Shown: in pieces, positions 1-8,903 of the stretch
Layout: each line of letters opens with the position of its first letter
Numbering within the stretch: position 1 is the stretch's first letter
From: Brachybacterium sp. YJGR34
Lineage (GTDB): Bacteria; Actinomycetota; Actinomycetes; Actinomycetales; Dermabacteraceae
Length of the DNA stretch: 64,000 bases
Assembly: GCF_003347015.1 (NCBI RefSeq)
Contig: NZ_PNFB01000002.1
Span: forward strand, 186,001 to 250,000
Direction of reading: 5' to 3'
Made by a program: the position numbers and the translations under genes
Notes under the pieces: model-generated
Told to the model about the DNA's origin: nothing
What the model saw: the letters and a program-made list of their open reading frames with translations, nothing else
Database searches by the model: none

Positions 1-960
1 GGCACCCGCATGATGCTGGAGCTGATGCTGCTGGTCGCCTTCGCGATCAAGGCTGCGATCTTCCCGCTCAGCGCGTGGCTGCCGGACTCCTACCCGACGG
101 CCCCGGCCCCGGTGACGGCCGTGTTCGCGGGCCTGCTGACCAAGGTGGGCATCTACGCGATCCTGCGCCTGGAGACCCTGCTGTTCCCGGCCTCGCAGAC
201 CTCGAACCTGCTGCTGGCCGCCGCCGCGCTGAGCCTGGTGATCGGGATCCTCGGCGCCGTGGCGCAGACGGACCTCAAACGTGTGCTGTCCTTCACGCTG
301 GTCTCCCACATGGGCTACATGCTGTTCGGGATCGGCATGTCCACGCAGATGGGCATGGCCGCCGCCATCTACTACGTCGCCCACCACATCACCGTGCAGG
401 CCACGCTGTTCCTCGGTGCGGGACTCATCGAGCATCGCGGCGGCACCACCAATCTCATCAAGCTCGGCGGGCTGCAGAAGCTCGCCCCGGTCATCGCGAT
501 CCTCTTCTTCATCCCCGCCATGAACCTCGCCGGCATCCCCCCGTTCTCCGGCTTCATCGGGAAGGTGGGGCTGATCGAGGCGGGCATCTCCTACGACCGC
601 ACCTCCGGCTGGCTGCTCATCGCGGCCAGCGTGGTCACGAGCCTGCTGACCCTGTACGCGATCGCGAAGATCTGGAACCGCGCCTTCTGGCAGGAGCCCA
701 GCGAGGAGATCATCGCCCGTGACGTCCCCACGCCGAGGGCGATGACGGCCGCGACCGCCGGGATGATCGCCTTCTCGCTGCTGCTCACCGTCCTGGCGGG
801 GCCGCTGATGGACTACGCGGACAAGGCCGCGAGCTCGGTCCTCGAGCGCACGCCGTACGTGGGCGCGGTGCTGGGCGACGAGGCGGCCGGGGAGCTGCGC
901 TACCGGATCGACGACCAGGGCACGAAGATCGACGGGAACGGGCAGGAGGTGCAGGAGTGA
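1..960 (+). CDS. mrpD: Mrp Na+/H+ antiporter subunit D (5' truncated by window edge)
   Basis: The reading frame is open from base 1, so the gene begins upstream of the window. The visible 319 codons are the C-terminal part of a proton-conducting, NuoN-like antiporter subunit: many hydrophobic helices, the run SAWLPDSYPTAPAPVTAVFA typical of the Proton_antipo_M family, and a conserved lysine in DLKRVLSFTLVSHMGYM. The protein works in the membrane as part of the multi-subunit Mrp complex that exports Na+ in exchange for protons. It overlaps mrpE at TGATG and is followed by E, F and G in the usual Mrp order, which separates it from NuoL/NuoN paralogues. Confidence 0.9.
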   Translation, partial: GTRMMLELMLLVAFAIKAAIFPLSAWLPDSYPTAPAPVTAVFAGLLTKVGIYAILRLETLLFPASQTSNLLLAAAALSLVIGILGAVAQTDLKRVLSFTLVSHMGYMLFGIGMSTQMGMAAAIYYVAHHITVQATLFLGAGLIEHRGGTTNLIKLGGLQKLAPVIAILFFIPAMNLAGIPPFSGFIGKVGLIEAGISYDRTSGWLLIAASVVTSLLTLYAIAKIWNRAFWQEPSEEIIARDVPTPRAMTAATAGMIAFSLLLTVLAGPLMDYADKAASSVLERTPYVGAVLGDEAAGELRYRIDDQGTKIDGNGQEVQE

Positions 961-1496
961 TGCTCAAGCGGCTCAGCGATCTGCGGCACTCGTGGCTGTG
1001 GATCCTCATCGCGGTGGCCCTGTGGTGCCTGTTCTGGGGCGGGGTGGACCTGAAGAACCTGCTGGGCGGCGTGCTCGCCGCGCTCGTGGTCTTCCTGCTC
1101 TTCCCGATGCCGCCCACGGGCCGCGAGCTCACGCTGCGTCCGCTGCGCCTCGCCCTGTTCGTGCTGCGGTTCCTCGTTGACGTGGTGGTCTCCGCGGTCC
1201 AGGTGGGCTACTTCGCGATCCGTCCCGGCCCGCAGCCGCCCAGCTCGGTGATCGCGGTGACGATGGCCTCCCGCTCGGACTTCTTCCTCACCTTCACCGG
1301 CGTGCTGTGCACGCTGATCCCCGGCTCGGTGGTGGTCGAGGCGCAGCGCTCCACCGGGATGCTGTTCCTGCACACCTTCAACGCCGGCACCCCGGAGGAG
1401 GTCGAGGCCTCCCGCGCCAGCGTGCTCGCCCAGGAGCGGCGGCTGCTGCTGGCCGTGGGCCGACGCTCCGTGCTCGAGGAGGCGGGTCTGCGATGA
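960..1496 (+). CDS. mrpE: Mrp Na+/H+ antiporter subunit E
   Basis: This 178-residue membrane protein has two to three N-terminal hydrophobic segments (roughly residues 12-60) followed by a cytoplasmic part with PGPQPPSSVIAV and TLIPGSVVVE, both typical of the MnhE/MrpE family. The ATG at 960 overlaps the mrpD stop codon; a GTG directly before it would add one residue. Its stop overlaps the mrpF start. The tight coupling suggests translation as a single polycistronic message for assembly of the antiporter complex. Confidence 0.88.
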   Translation: MLKRLSDLRHSWLWILIAVALWCLFWGGVDLKNLLGGVLAALVVFLLFPMPPTGRELTLRPLRLALFVLRFLVDVVVSAVQVGYFAIRPGPQPPSSVIAVTMASRSDFFLTFTGVLCTLIPGSVVVEAQRSTGMLFLHTFNAGTPEEVEASRASVLAQERRLLLAVGRRSVLEEAGLR

Positions 1497-2083
1497 GCGC
1501 CTTCGAGCTCGTCCTGCTGATCTACGGCGGGGTCCTCGCCCTCGCGGCGGTGGCGGTGGTCTACCGCATGATCGTGGGCCCCACCATCCTGGACCGTGCT
1601 CTCTCGAGCGACGCCCTGGTCACCCTGGTGGTCATGGGCATGGCCCTGTACTCGGCGCACGCCGGGGCGGCGTGGGCGGGGCCCGCGATGCTGGGCCTGA
1701 CGGGACTGGCGTTCATCGGCACCGTCACCTTCGCGCGCTTCGTGGGGCGGGAGGACCCGCGGCGGGGGATCGGCGCGCCGCATCCCCGCGAGCCGCAGAC
1801 CGACACCGGCCCCCACGAGGCGATCCACGCCGGCCCGGCCACCGCACCGGTGGTGCGCCGCTCCGAAGAGCCTGCTGATGCGGAGCCCCGGGGCGGGGAC
1901 GAGGCCGCGGAGCCGGCCAATCGGGTCGCGGACGTGACCGGTGCCCCGCCGGTCGACGGGACCGGGGCCTGGCCCGACGAAGACACCGCCTGGCCTGACC
2001 AGGGCGCCGCCTGGCCGGACGCGGACGCCGAGGAGGCGCCGGAGGATCCGCGCCCCGGACCGGGGAGGGAGGAGCAGCGATGA
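1493..2083 (+). CDS. mrpF: Mrp Na+/H+ antiporter subunit F with long acidic tail
   Basis: The first ~90 residues form three transmembrane helices of the MrpF/PhaF family, including YRMIVGPTILDRALSSDALV. The ATG at 1493 overlaps the mrpE stop by 4 bp. The protein is 196 residues, about twice the usual MrpF length. The extra C-terminal part is hydrophilic, rich in Pro, Glu and Asp, and contains three imperfect AWPD units near residues 158-180. Its stop overlaps mrpG by 4 bp. The core assignment is firm; the tail has no recognised function. Confidence 0.85.
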   Translation: MSAFELVLLIYGGVLALAAVAVVYRMIVGPTILDRALSSDALVTLVVMGMALYSAHAGAAWAGPAMLGLTGLAFIGTVTFARFVGREDPRRGIGAPHPREPQTDTGPHEAIHAGPATAPVVRRSEEPADAEPRGGDEAAEPANRVADVTGAPPVDGTGAWPDEDTAWPDQGAAWPDADAEEAPEDPRPGPGREEQR

Positions 2084-2664
2084 CCGTCACCGAGATCATC
2101 GCCTCCGTGCTGATCGGCGGCGGCGTGCTGCTGGCCGTGCTCGCGGCGATCGGGCTGAACCGCTTCGACGGCGTGCTGATGCGCACCCACGCGGCCTCGA
2201 AGCCGCAGGTGCTGGGCCTGATCCTGGTCTTCTCCGGGGCCAGCCTGGCGGCGGGCTCCTGGTCGCTGGCCGCCTTCCTGCTTGTGGTGCTGCTCGCGCA
2301 GATGCTCACCGTGCCGGTCTCCAGCGTGATGGTGGGCCGCGCCGCCTTCCGGCGCGGCTTCGTGCGCGGCGGCGACTACGCGATCGACGAGCTCAGCCCC
2401 CGCCTCGCCGAGCCCACCGACGACGATGACGACGAGGACGGCTTCATCGACGAGGACGGCGACGACCACGCGGGGATGGACGCCGGCGGCACCGAGCGCT
2501 TCCCCGAGAACGTGGTCACCGATCCCGGCGCCCCGGTCATCGATCGCAACTGGAGCGAGCCCGAGGAGGGCGCCCTCGACGACGGCGAGGACACCATCGA
2601 CATCGACCTCGAGGACGAGACCGAGCTCGAGGCCGAGGAGGTCGCCGAGCGCGACCCGCGCTGA
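2080..2664 (+). CDS. mrpG: Mrp Na+/H+ antiporter subunit G with long acidic tail
   Basis: Residues 1-100 are the three-helix MrpG/PhaG domain, with a short loop carrying LNRFDGVLMRTHAASKPQV. The remaining ~95 residues are strongly acidic, with runs of Asp and Glu such as DDDDDEDGFIDEDGDDH. The usual family length is nearer 100-130. This is the last gene of the Mrp operon. A GC-rich imperfect hairpin lies in the 36 bp before the convergent fhs gene. Together with MrpF it gives the complex an unusually acidic tail pair. Confidence 0.86.
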   Translation: MTVTEIIASVLIGGGVLLAVLAAIGLNRFDGVLMRTHAASKPQVLGLILVFSGASLAAGSWSLAAFLLVVLLAQMLTVPVSSVMVGRAAFRRGFVRGGDYAIDELSPRLAEPTDDDDDEDGFIDEDGDDHAGMDAGGTERFPENVVTDPGAPVIDRNWSEPEEGALDDGEDTIDIDLEDETELEAEEVAERDPR

Positions 2665-2700
2665 GCGGACCGGCCGGAGGCGGCCGGGTCCCGCGGACCG

Positions 2701-4383
2701 TCAGAACAGTCCGACGGACTCCCCGTCCCCCGTGACCCCCATCCGCAGCGCGGCGGGCTCGCGCGGCAGGCCCGGCATCGTCATGATGGTGCCGGTCAGC
2801 GCGACCACGAAGCCGGCCCCGATCTTCGGCACCAGGTCGCGCACGTGCAGCAGGTGCCCGCTGGGCGCACCCAGCAGGGAGGGGTCGTCGGAGAAGGAGT
2901 ACTGGGTCTTGGCGACGCACACGGGCAGGGTGTCCCAGCCGTGGCGCCGCAGCATCCGCAGCTGCGCGGGCGCACGGTCCTCGAGCACCACGTCGTCGGC
3001 CCCGTAGATCTCGCGGGCCAGGGTGCGCAGCGACTCCTCGGTCCCGCGCTCGGGATCGTAGAGGGGACGGAAGGCGGGCCGGTCCTCCTCGATGGCCGCG
3101 AGCACCTGCTCGGCCACCGCGATCCCGCCCTCGCCGCCGTGGGCCCAGACCTCGGAGAGCGCGGCGCGGAAGCCCTGCGCGCGGGCCCAGTCCAGCACCG
3201 CGTCCAGCTCCGCCTCGGTGTCGGTGGGGAAGCGGTTCAGGGCGATGACCGGCTCGAGGCCGAACTTCCGGATGTTCTGCGCGTGCCGGGCCAGGTTCGC
3301 GGTGCCCGAGAGCGCCGCCTCGACGTCCTCGGCGGCGAGGTCGTCCTTGGCCACCCCACCGTGCATCTTCAGCGCGCGCACGGTCGCGACCACCACGGCG
3401 GCGTCGGGGGAGAGGCCGCCCAGGCGGGACTTGATGTCCAGGAACTTCTCCGCACCGAGATCGGAGCCGAACCCGGCCTCGGTGACCGTGATCTCCGCGA
3501 GCGACAGCGCGAGGGAGGTCGCGGCCAGCGAGTTGCAGCCGTGGGCGATGTTGGCGAAGGGCCCGCCGTGCACGAGCGCCGGCGTGCCGCCGAGCGTCTG
3601 GACCAGGTTGGGCAGCAGGGCGTCCTTGAGCAGCATGGTCAGGGCGCCGGCGACGCCGAGGCCCTCGACGGTGACGGGCTCGCGACCGCGGGTGAAGCCC
3701 ACCACGATGCGGCGCAGCCGCGCCTCGAGGTCCGCGAGATCGGAGGCCAGGCAGAGCACGGCCATGATCTCGGAGGCGACGACGATGTCGAAGCCGTCCT
3801 CCCGCGGCACCCCCTGGCCGGGCCCGCCGAGGCCGACCACGATCGAGCGGAGCGCCCGGTCGTTGACGTCGACCACGCGCTTCCACTGGATGCGCCGGGG
3901 ATCGATGTCCAGCGCGTTCCCCTGCTGGAGGTGGTTGTCCACGAGCGCGGCGAGGGTGTTGTTCGCGATCTGGATGGCGTGGAAGTCACCGGTGAAATGC
4001 AGGTTGATGTCCTCCATCGGCACCACCTGGGAGTAGCCGCCGCCGGTGGCGCCGCCCTTGATGCCCATGATCGGACCGAGCGCCGGCTCGCGCAGCGCGA
4101 CCATCGTCCGATGGCCCTGGAGGGAGAAGGCGTCGGCGAGGCCGACGGTGGTGGTCGACTTGCCCTCGCCGGCCGGGGTGGGGGACATGGCCGAGACCAG
4201 CACGAGCTTCCCCGTGGTCCCCGTCGGCGTCATCCTCCGCACGTCCACCTTGGCCTTGTAGGCGCCGTAGGGGACGAGGGCCTCGGCGGGGACCCCGGCC
4301 CTCGCGGCGATCTCGGTGATCGGCTGCAGGGTCGCCGCCTGGGCGATCGCGAGGTCGGGATTGTCGGGAGTCGTCGCAGGCAT
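2701..4383 (-). CDS. fhs: Formate-tetrahydrofolate ligase
   Basis: The 560-residue product is the size of known FTHFS enzymes. It makes 10-formyl-THF from formate, THF and ATP in one-carbon metabolism. The P-loop [18 protein letters not shown] is near residue 65, and [20 protein letters not shown] and the [12 protein letters not shown] stretch are family signatures. I chose the ATG at 4383 rather than one 13 codons upstream because a GGAGG ribosome site sits 7 nt before it. The gene is convergent with mrpG and reads away from tRNA-Phe. Confidence 0.95.
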   Translation of the reverse strand: MPATTPDNPDLAIAQAATLQPITEIAARAGVPAEALVPYGAYKAKVDVRRMTPTGTTGKLVLVSAMSPTPAGEGKSTTTVGLADAFSLQGHRTMVALREPALGPIMGIKGGATGGGYSQVVPMEDINLHFTGDFHAIQIANNTLAALVDNHLQQGNALDIDPRRIQWKRVVDVNDRALRSIVVGLGGPGQGVPREDGFDIVVASEIMAVLCLASDLADLEARLRRIVVGFTRGREPVTVEGLGVAGALTMLLKDALLPNLVQTLGGTPALVHGGPFANIAHGCNSLAATSLALSLAEITVTEAGFGSDLGAEKFLDIKSRLGGLSPDAAVVVATVRALKMHGGVAKDDLAAEDVEAALSGTANLARHAQNIRKFGLEPVIALNRFPTDTEAELDAVLDWARAQGFRAALSEVWAHGGEGGIAVAEQVLAAIEEDRPAFRPLYDPERGTEESLRTLAREIYGADDVVLEDRAPAQLRMLRRHGWDTLPVCVAKTQYSFSDDPSLLGAPSGHLLHVRDLVPKIGAGFVVALTGTIMTMPGLPREPAALRMGVTGDGESVGLF

Positions 4384-4506
4384 CGTGGACCTCCAGGGGG
4401 TCGGGGCACCGGGGGCCGGCACGTCGTCGTCCGGTCCTGGCGCCAGCCTACGATCGCCGCCGCCCTCCTGGGGCCCGAACCGCGTGGCGGGAGGCCGCGG
4501 GAACGA

Positions 4507-4536
4507 CGAAGCCCCCTGGCGGACCAGGGGGCTTCG
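4507..4536 (-). terminator. Terminator hairpin after tRNA-Phe
   Basis: A perfect 13-bp inverted repeat (4507-4519 with 4524-4536) has a 4-nt loop. It lies just past the 3' end of the minus-strand tRNA-Phe gene and upstream of fhs. Confidence 0.85.
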
Positions 4537-4540
4537 CGGG

Positions 4541-4616
4541 TGGTGGCTCCGACCGGCGTCGATCCGGTGACCTTTCGATTTTCAGTCGAACGCTCTACCA
4601 ACTGAGCTACAGAGCC
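4541..4616 (-). tRNA. tRNA-Phe (GAA)
   Basis: The minus strand folds as a complete tRNA: acceptor GGCTCTG pairs with CGGAGCC, followed by A and an encoded CCA (4541-4543). The anticodon loop CTGAAAA holds GAA. D-arm (AGCTCAGTTGGTAGAG) and T-arm (GGATCGACGCC) are canonical. Confidence 0.97.
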
Positions 4617-4715
4617 GTGGTCGCACGGGGCGACCGACGACAAGGCTAGCAGGCAGGGGCGTCAGGACCCAAACGGGGTCGGCGGGTGAGAGGCATGCCA
4701 CGCACTCCGGCGTGC

Positions 4716-5735
4716 TCAGGCGACGCGGATGATGGCCTTGCCGAGGTTCGCGCCCTTGAGCATGCCCACGAAGGCCTCGGGGGCGCGGTCCAGGCCGTCG
4801 GTGATGTCCTCGGTGTAGCGGACCTTCCCCTCGGCCACCCAGGCGGTCATGTCGCGCAGGAAGTCGGGGAACATCGAGGGGACGAACTCGCGCTGGATGA
4901 AGCCGCGCAGGGTGAGGCTCCTGGACAGCACCGCGCCCATCAGCTGCCCGCTGCGATCGGGGCCCTCGGGCAGGGAGGTCGCGTTGTAGTTGGCGGCGAG
5001 CCCGCACACGGGCACGCGGGCGAACTCGTTCAGCTGCGGCAGCACGGCGTCCCACACCGCCCCGCCCACGTTCTCGAAGTAGACGTCGATGCCGTCGGGC
5101 GCCGCGGCCGCGAGGCGCGCGGGAAGATCGGCCTCGCGATGGTCCAGGGCCTCGTCGAAGCCGAGGGCGCGCAGGCGCTCGATCTTGCGCTCGCCGCCGG
5201 CGATGCCGACGGCGCGGGCGCCCTGGAGCTTCGCGATCTGGCCGACGGCGGAGCCGACGGGGCCGGTGGCGGCCGCGACCGCGACCGTCTCCCCGGGCTG
5301 CGGGGCGCCGATCGCGAGCAGGCCGGCGTAGGCCGTGAACCCGGGCATGCCGAGGACGCCCAGGGCGGTGGTCACCGGAGCCACCGACGGGTCCAGGCGG
5401 CGCAGACGCTCCGCGGGCTCGACGCTGTACTCCTGCCAGCCGCCGTAGGAGAGCACCACCTGCCCGGGGGCGAAGCCGTCGGCCCCGGACTCGACGACCT
5501 CGGAGACGGTCGCGCCGACGATCACGTCCCCGATCTCCATCGGGGCGGCGTAGGAGCGGGCGTCGCTCATGCGGCCGCGCACGTACGGGTCCAGGGAGAT
5601 GTAGAGCGTGCGCAGCAGGACCTCGCCCGCGCCGGGGGAGGGGACGGGGACCTCGTCGTGCTGGAAGTCGGTCGCGACGGGCTCGCCGTGGGGGCGGGCG
5701 GCGAGGCGGATGCGGTGGTTGGTCGGAGAAGACAT
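4716..5735 (-). CDS. NADP-dependent zinc-free medium-chain oxidoreductase (CurA/YncB type)
   Basis: This 339-residue protein belongs to the leukotriene B4 dehydrogenase/curcumin reductase branch of the MDR superfamily, which reduces activated double bonds using NADPH. The family start RLAARPHGEPV is followed by VRGRMSDARSY near residue 65. The Rossmann loop is TGPVGSAVGQIAKL near residue 155, and YFENVGG near 225. Zinc-binding cysteines of alcohol dehydrogenases are absent. The ATG at 5735 was chosen over an upstream in-frame ATG because the alignment to the family begins there. The physiological substrate cannot be read from the sequence. Confidence 0.88.
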   Translation of the reverse strand: MSSPTNHRIRLAARPHGEPVATDFQHDEVPVPSPGAGEVLLRTLYISLDPYVRGRMSDARSYAAPMEIGDVIVGATVSEVVESGADGFAPGQVVLSYGGWQEYSVEPAERLRRLDPSVAPVTTALGVLGMPGFTAYAGLLAIGAPQPGETVAVAAATGPVGSAVGQIAKLQGARAVGIAGGERKIERLRALGFDEALDHREADLPARLAAAAPDGIDVYFENVGGAVWDAVLPQLNEFARVPVCGLAANYNATSLPEGPDRSGQLMGAVLSRSLTLRGFIQREFVPSMFPDFLRDMTAWVAEGKVRYTEDITDGLDRAPEAFVGMLKGANLGKAIIRVA

Positions 5736-5828
5736 GCTCCGAGCGTAGACCCGACCCCTGGGGCGCGGGGTGGGGTGATGTGCGTCGCCATGGCGCACGG
5801 GACACCTCGCGGGCGGCCCCGGGGACGA

Positions 5829-5861
5829 CGAAGGCCCCGGAACATCGTTCCGGGGCCTTCG
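5829..5861 (-). terminator. Terminator hairpin after tRNA-Asp
   Basis: A perfect 15-bp inverted repeat (5829-5843 with 5847-5861) has a 3-nt loop. It lies immediately past the 3' CCA of the minus-strand tRNA-Asp. Confidence 0.85.
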
Positions 5862-5866
5862 TCCAC

Positions 5867-5943
5867 TGGCGACCCTGACCGGGCTTGAACCGGCGACCTC
5901 CGCCGTGACAGGGCGGCACTCTAACCAACTGAGCTACAGGGCC
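5867..5943 (-). tRNA. tRNA-Asp (GTC)
   Basis: The minus strand gives GGCCCTGTAGCTCAGTTGG at the 5' end, anticodon loop with GTC, and a T-arm ending in CAGGGTC, then G and an encoded CCA at 5867-5869. Total length is 77 nt. Confidence 0.96.
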
Positions 5944-6118
5944 ATTCTCGTCTCACCGCTCTCGCGCTTCGACCTGGATAACTCTACCGGATGCTCGGAG
6001 GGGCTCTCGACCATTTCGGCTGTGAGCCGCCTCGCATCGCGGTCCGCCTCGGCGGGGGTCTCCCTCCGCCGTCGTGCGGTGCGCTCCCGGCGGCATGTCG
6101 CCATGCCGCCGCGTCGCG

Positions 6119-6191
<73 letters not shown>

Positions 6192-6324
6192 CCGGGCAGG
6201 AACTGCCCGACGGAAGCATACCCATCCCGCGCCTCCGGCGTCCTCCCGATTCCGCGGCGATGCGGCGCATCCGACACCACCGCGCCGCCCGCGGGGCGCT
6301 GGACAGGCATGGTTCGATGGAGTC

Positions 6325-6690
6325 ATGATCCGGATCACCCGCGAGGAGTTCGAGGAAGCCGTCGACGACGCCCTGGACTCGCTGCCCGACGAGGTCGCCC
6401 GCTCCATCGCGGAGGCCAACGTGGCCATCCTCATCGAGGACGAGCCGTCGCGGGAGCAGGCGCGCGGCACCGAGCTGCTGGGCCTGTACGAGGGGATCCC
6501 GCTGGATCAGCGCAGCGTCTTCGACGGCTACGCGCAGCCGGACCGGATCTTCGTCTTCCGCGGCCCGCTCCAGCGCATCGCCACCTCCCGCGAGCACCTG
6601 GTGGACCAGATCGCGGTCACCGTGCTGCACGAGATCGGCCATCTCTTCGGCATCAGCGACGCGCGCCTGCACGACCTCGGCTGGGAGTGA
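6325..6690 (+). CDS. Small zincin-like metallopeptidase family protein
   Basis: The 121-residue product matches the DUF1025-type metallopeptidase family common in actinobacteria. It opens with MIRITREEFEEAVDDALDSL and ends with the zinc motif VLHEIGHLFGISD (HExxH) near residue 102. The N-terminal helical part precedes a short beta segment DRIFVFRGPLQR. There is no signal peptide, so it should be cytoplasmic. The gene stands alone between the tRNA genes and the response regulator. Substrates for this family are generally not known. Confidence 0.85.
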   Translation: MIRITREEFEEAVDDALDSLPDEVARSIAEANVAILIEDEPSREQARGTELLGLYEGIPLDQRSVFDGYAQPDRIFVFRGPLQRIATSREHLVDQIAVTVLHEIGHLFGISDARLHDLGWE

Positions 6691-6765
6691 CTCTCCCGCC
6701 TGTCAGGGATCCCGCCGCCGAGGGGTGGTGTGGCCGGCAGCTCGGGTCGGAGCACGGCTCCGGGT

Positions 6766-6867
6766 GAGGGGACCTTCTCCGACCGCGACCCGATGGCGGG
6801 ACGTCGGCGGGTGGCCATGGCGAGTCGGGCCGGAAGAGGCCCTCTGTGGAGGGGACCTTCTCCGACC
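6766..6867. repeat. 19-bp direct repeat pair
   Basis: The sequence GAGGGGACCTTCTCCGACC occurs at 6766-6784 and again at 6849-6867, 83 bp apart, in the intergenic space downstream of two converging genes. No known role. Confidence 0.6.
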
Positions 6868-6903
6868 ATGGTCAGGGGGCTCAGTGCGGAGGGCCCGTGT
6901 CCT

Positions 6904-7590
6904 TCAGGCGCCGGGGTCGACGTCGAGGTCGGAGAGGCCCGCCTCGTGGGCGATGATCGCGATCTGCACGCGGTTGGTGCAGTCCAGCTTCGCGAAGATC
7001 TTCGAGACGTGCGCCTTCACGGTGGCCTCGGACATGAACAGCCGCATCCCGATCTGGGCGTTGGACAGACCCGCGCCCACCGCGCCGAGCACCTCGGTCT
7101 CGCGCTCGGTGAGATCGTCGAGCCCCGGGTGGCGATCCTGACGGGACCCCGGGTTCGCGTCGGAGAAGTGGGAGAGCATCCGCCGGGTGACGGTGGGGGA
7201 GAGCATCGCCTCGCCGCCGGCGACCACGTGCACGGCGCGCGCGAGGTCCTGCGGCGGGGTGTCCTTGAGCAGGAACCCGCTGGCCCCGGCCTCGAGAGCC
7301 TGGAACACGTACTCGTCCATGTCGAAGGTGGTGAGCATGATGATCTTCGGCGGGGAGGGCAGGGCGCTGACGGCGCGGGTGGCGGCGATGCCGTCGAGCG
7401 TGGGCATGCGCACGTCCATCAGCAGCACGTCCGGGCGGTGCCGGTGCACGAGCGGCACGGCCTCCGCGCCGTCGGCCCCCTGGCCCACCACCTCGATCCC
7501 GGGATCCGCTCCCAGGATCATCGCCAGCCCGGCGCGCACCAGGGAGTCGTCGTCGATCAGTCCCACGCGCGTCACGTCGCCGTCGGCCAC
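6904..7590 (-). CDS. NarL/LuxR-family response regulator
   Basis: The 228-residue protein has a receiver domain (residues 5-125) with acidic pocket DDD, phospho-acceptor in LLMDVRMPTLDG, and conserved lysine in FLLKDTPP. A C-terminal HTH (about 155-220) contains LTERETEVLGAVGAGLSNAQ. The start is a GTG at 7590, which overlaps the end of the upstream histidine kinase by 19 bp, so the two are co-translated. The partner kinase and the divergent ABC exporter suggest it controls a membrane or efflux response; the regulon cannot be read here. Confidence 0.9.
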   Translation of the reverse strand: MADGDVTRVGLIDDDSLVRAGLAMILGADPGIEVVGQGADGAEAVPLVHRHRPDVLLMDVRMPTLDGIAATRAVSALPSPPKIIMLTTFDMDEYVFQALEAGASGFLLKDTPPQDLARAVHVVAGGEAMLSPTVTRRMLSHFSDANPGSRQDRHPGLDDLTERETEVLGAVGAGLSNAQIGMRLFMSEATVKAHVSKIFAKLDCTNRVQIAIIAHEAGLSDLDVDPGA

Positions 7591-8705
7591 GGGATCACCG
7601 CCCTCACTTCGAAGCGTCCGTCATCGGTGGGGCCGGACGTGATCGTGCCGCCCGCATGCGTCACCCGCGTCTCGATACCGGACAGGCCCATCCGGGCGCC
7701 GGGCAGATCCGTGGTGAACCCCTTGGGGAGCACATTACTGACCTCGATGACCAGGTCGGTGCCTGGCTCGCCGATGAGCGCCACCCGGGCCCGGGTGTGC
7801 AGGGCGTGCTTGTGGATGTTCGTCAGCCCCTCCTGCACCACCCGGTAGGCGGTGCGCGCCAGGGAGTCGGGCACCGGATCGTCGATGAAGTCGAAGAGGT
7901 CCACCGTGATGCCGGCGTCCTTCGACGTGGTCACCAGGCGTCGCACGTCCTCCCAGCTGGGCTGCGGGGCCAGCGGGGCCTCGTCGCCGTCGCCGCGCAG
8001 CACGCCGAGCACCTCCCGCAGCTCCGAGAGGGCGGTGGTGGCGGTCTCGCGGATCAGCCCCGCGGACTGCTGGACCTGCGCCCGCTCGAGGGCCGGATTC
8101 ACCTCGAGGGCGCCGGCCTGCAGGGCGACCAGCGAGATCTTGTGGGCGACGATGTCGTGCATCTCGCGGGCGATGCGGGTGCGCTCGGCGCGGCGCGCCT
8201 GCTCCTCCGCGGCCGCGCGCCCGGACTCGGCCTGCTCGGCGCGCTGCTGCAGCTGGGCCAGCAGCATGCGGCGAGTGGAGGTGTACATCCCGGTGGCGGC
8301 CGAGGCGGCGACGATCAGCGCGGTGAGGACCAGCCCCATGATCCCCAGCGACGAGGTGCCGGAGAACGCGACCAAGGTGGGTATCGCGCCGCTGACCACG
8401 GCCAGCAGCGAGACCAGCAGGGTGCGCAGCCGGTGGTGGCTGCGGGTCGCGAAGCAGTAGGTGGCGATGATCAGCACCGCGGCGGAGCCGGAGAGCGCGT
8501 TCAGCGCCAGCACCAGCGGGAGCAGCCACGACCACTGGCGGTGGCGCAGCAGCAGCAGCGCGCCCAGGCCCAGCATGATCAGGGACTGCCACAGCTCCAC
8601 CTGCGTGACCGCCAGCAGCGCGGAGGTGACCGCCTCGGCCGCGACGACGGCGAGGACGAGCAGGTCCTGCCAGACCTTCCGTCGCGGTGCCCCGAGTTCG
8701 TCCAC
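7572..8705 (-). CDS. Two-component sensor histidine kinase (HisKA_3 family)
   Basis: About five hydrophobic segments fill residues 15-155. The dimerisation and phosphoacceptor helix follows, with RTRIAREMHDIVAHKISLVA; the His of EMHD is the expected phosphorylation site. A HATPase_c domain ends with GARMGLSGIETRV. The frame is open far upstream, but the extension is low-complexity shadow of the divergent ABC gene. I place the start at a GTG at 8705, giving 377 residues. It probably signals to the response regulator that overlaps its 3' end. Confidence 0.85.
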   Translation of the reverse strand: MDELGAPRRKVWQDLLVLAVVAAEAVTSALLAVTQVELWQSLIMLGLGALLLLRHRQWSWLLPLVLALNALSGSAAVLIIATYCFATRSHHRLRTLLVSLLAVVSGAIPTLVAFSGTSSLGIMGLVLTALIVAASAATGMYTSTRRMLLAQLQQRAEQAESGRAAAEEQARRAERTRIAREMHDIVAHKISLVALQAGALEVNPALERAQVQQSAGLIRETATTALSELREVLGVLRGDGDEAPLAPQPSWEDVRRLVTTSKDAGITVDLFDFIDDPVPDSLARTAYRVVQEGLTNIHKHALHTRARVALIGEPGTDLVIEVSNVLPKGFTTDLPGARMGLSGIETRVTHAGGTITSGPTDDGRFEVRAVIPWPTAT

Positions 8706-8903
8706 CCCGTCACTGTACTGGCGCCTCGACACCGCGGCGCTGCGGACCGCCCGCGGTGCCGCCCCCGTCGCCGGAGGTCGGCCCCGCGGCCGACGGAGGT
8801 CGATCTCCTCGGCCGTGCGGGGGAGGCGCGATGCGACCTTCGTCGTCGCGGGCCTGGCCCGCCGTCGCTTCTGCCGGGCTCCGCTCCGCGGGAGGCTCGG
8901 GGC

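Noticed and set aside
4384..4506. THF riboswitch upstream of fhs
   Set aside because: The 120-bp leader shows no recognisable riboswitch core.
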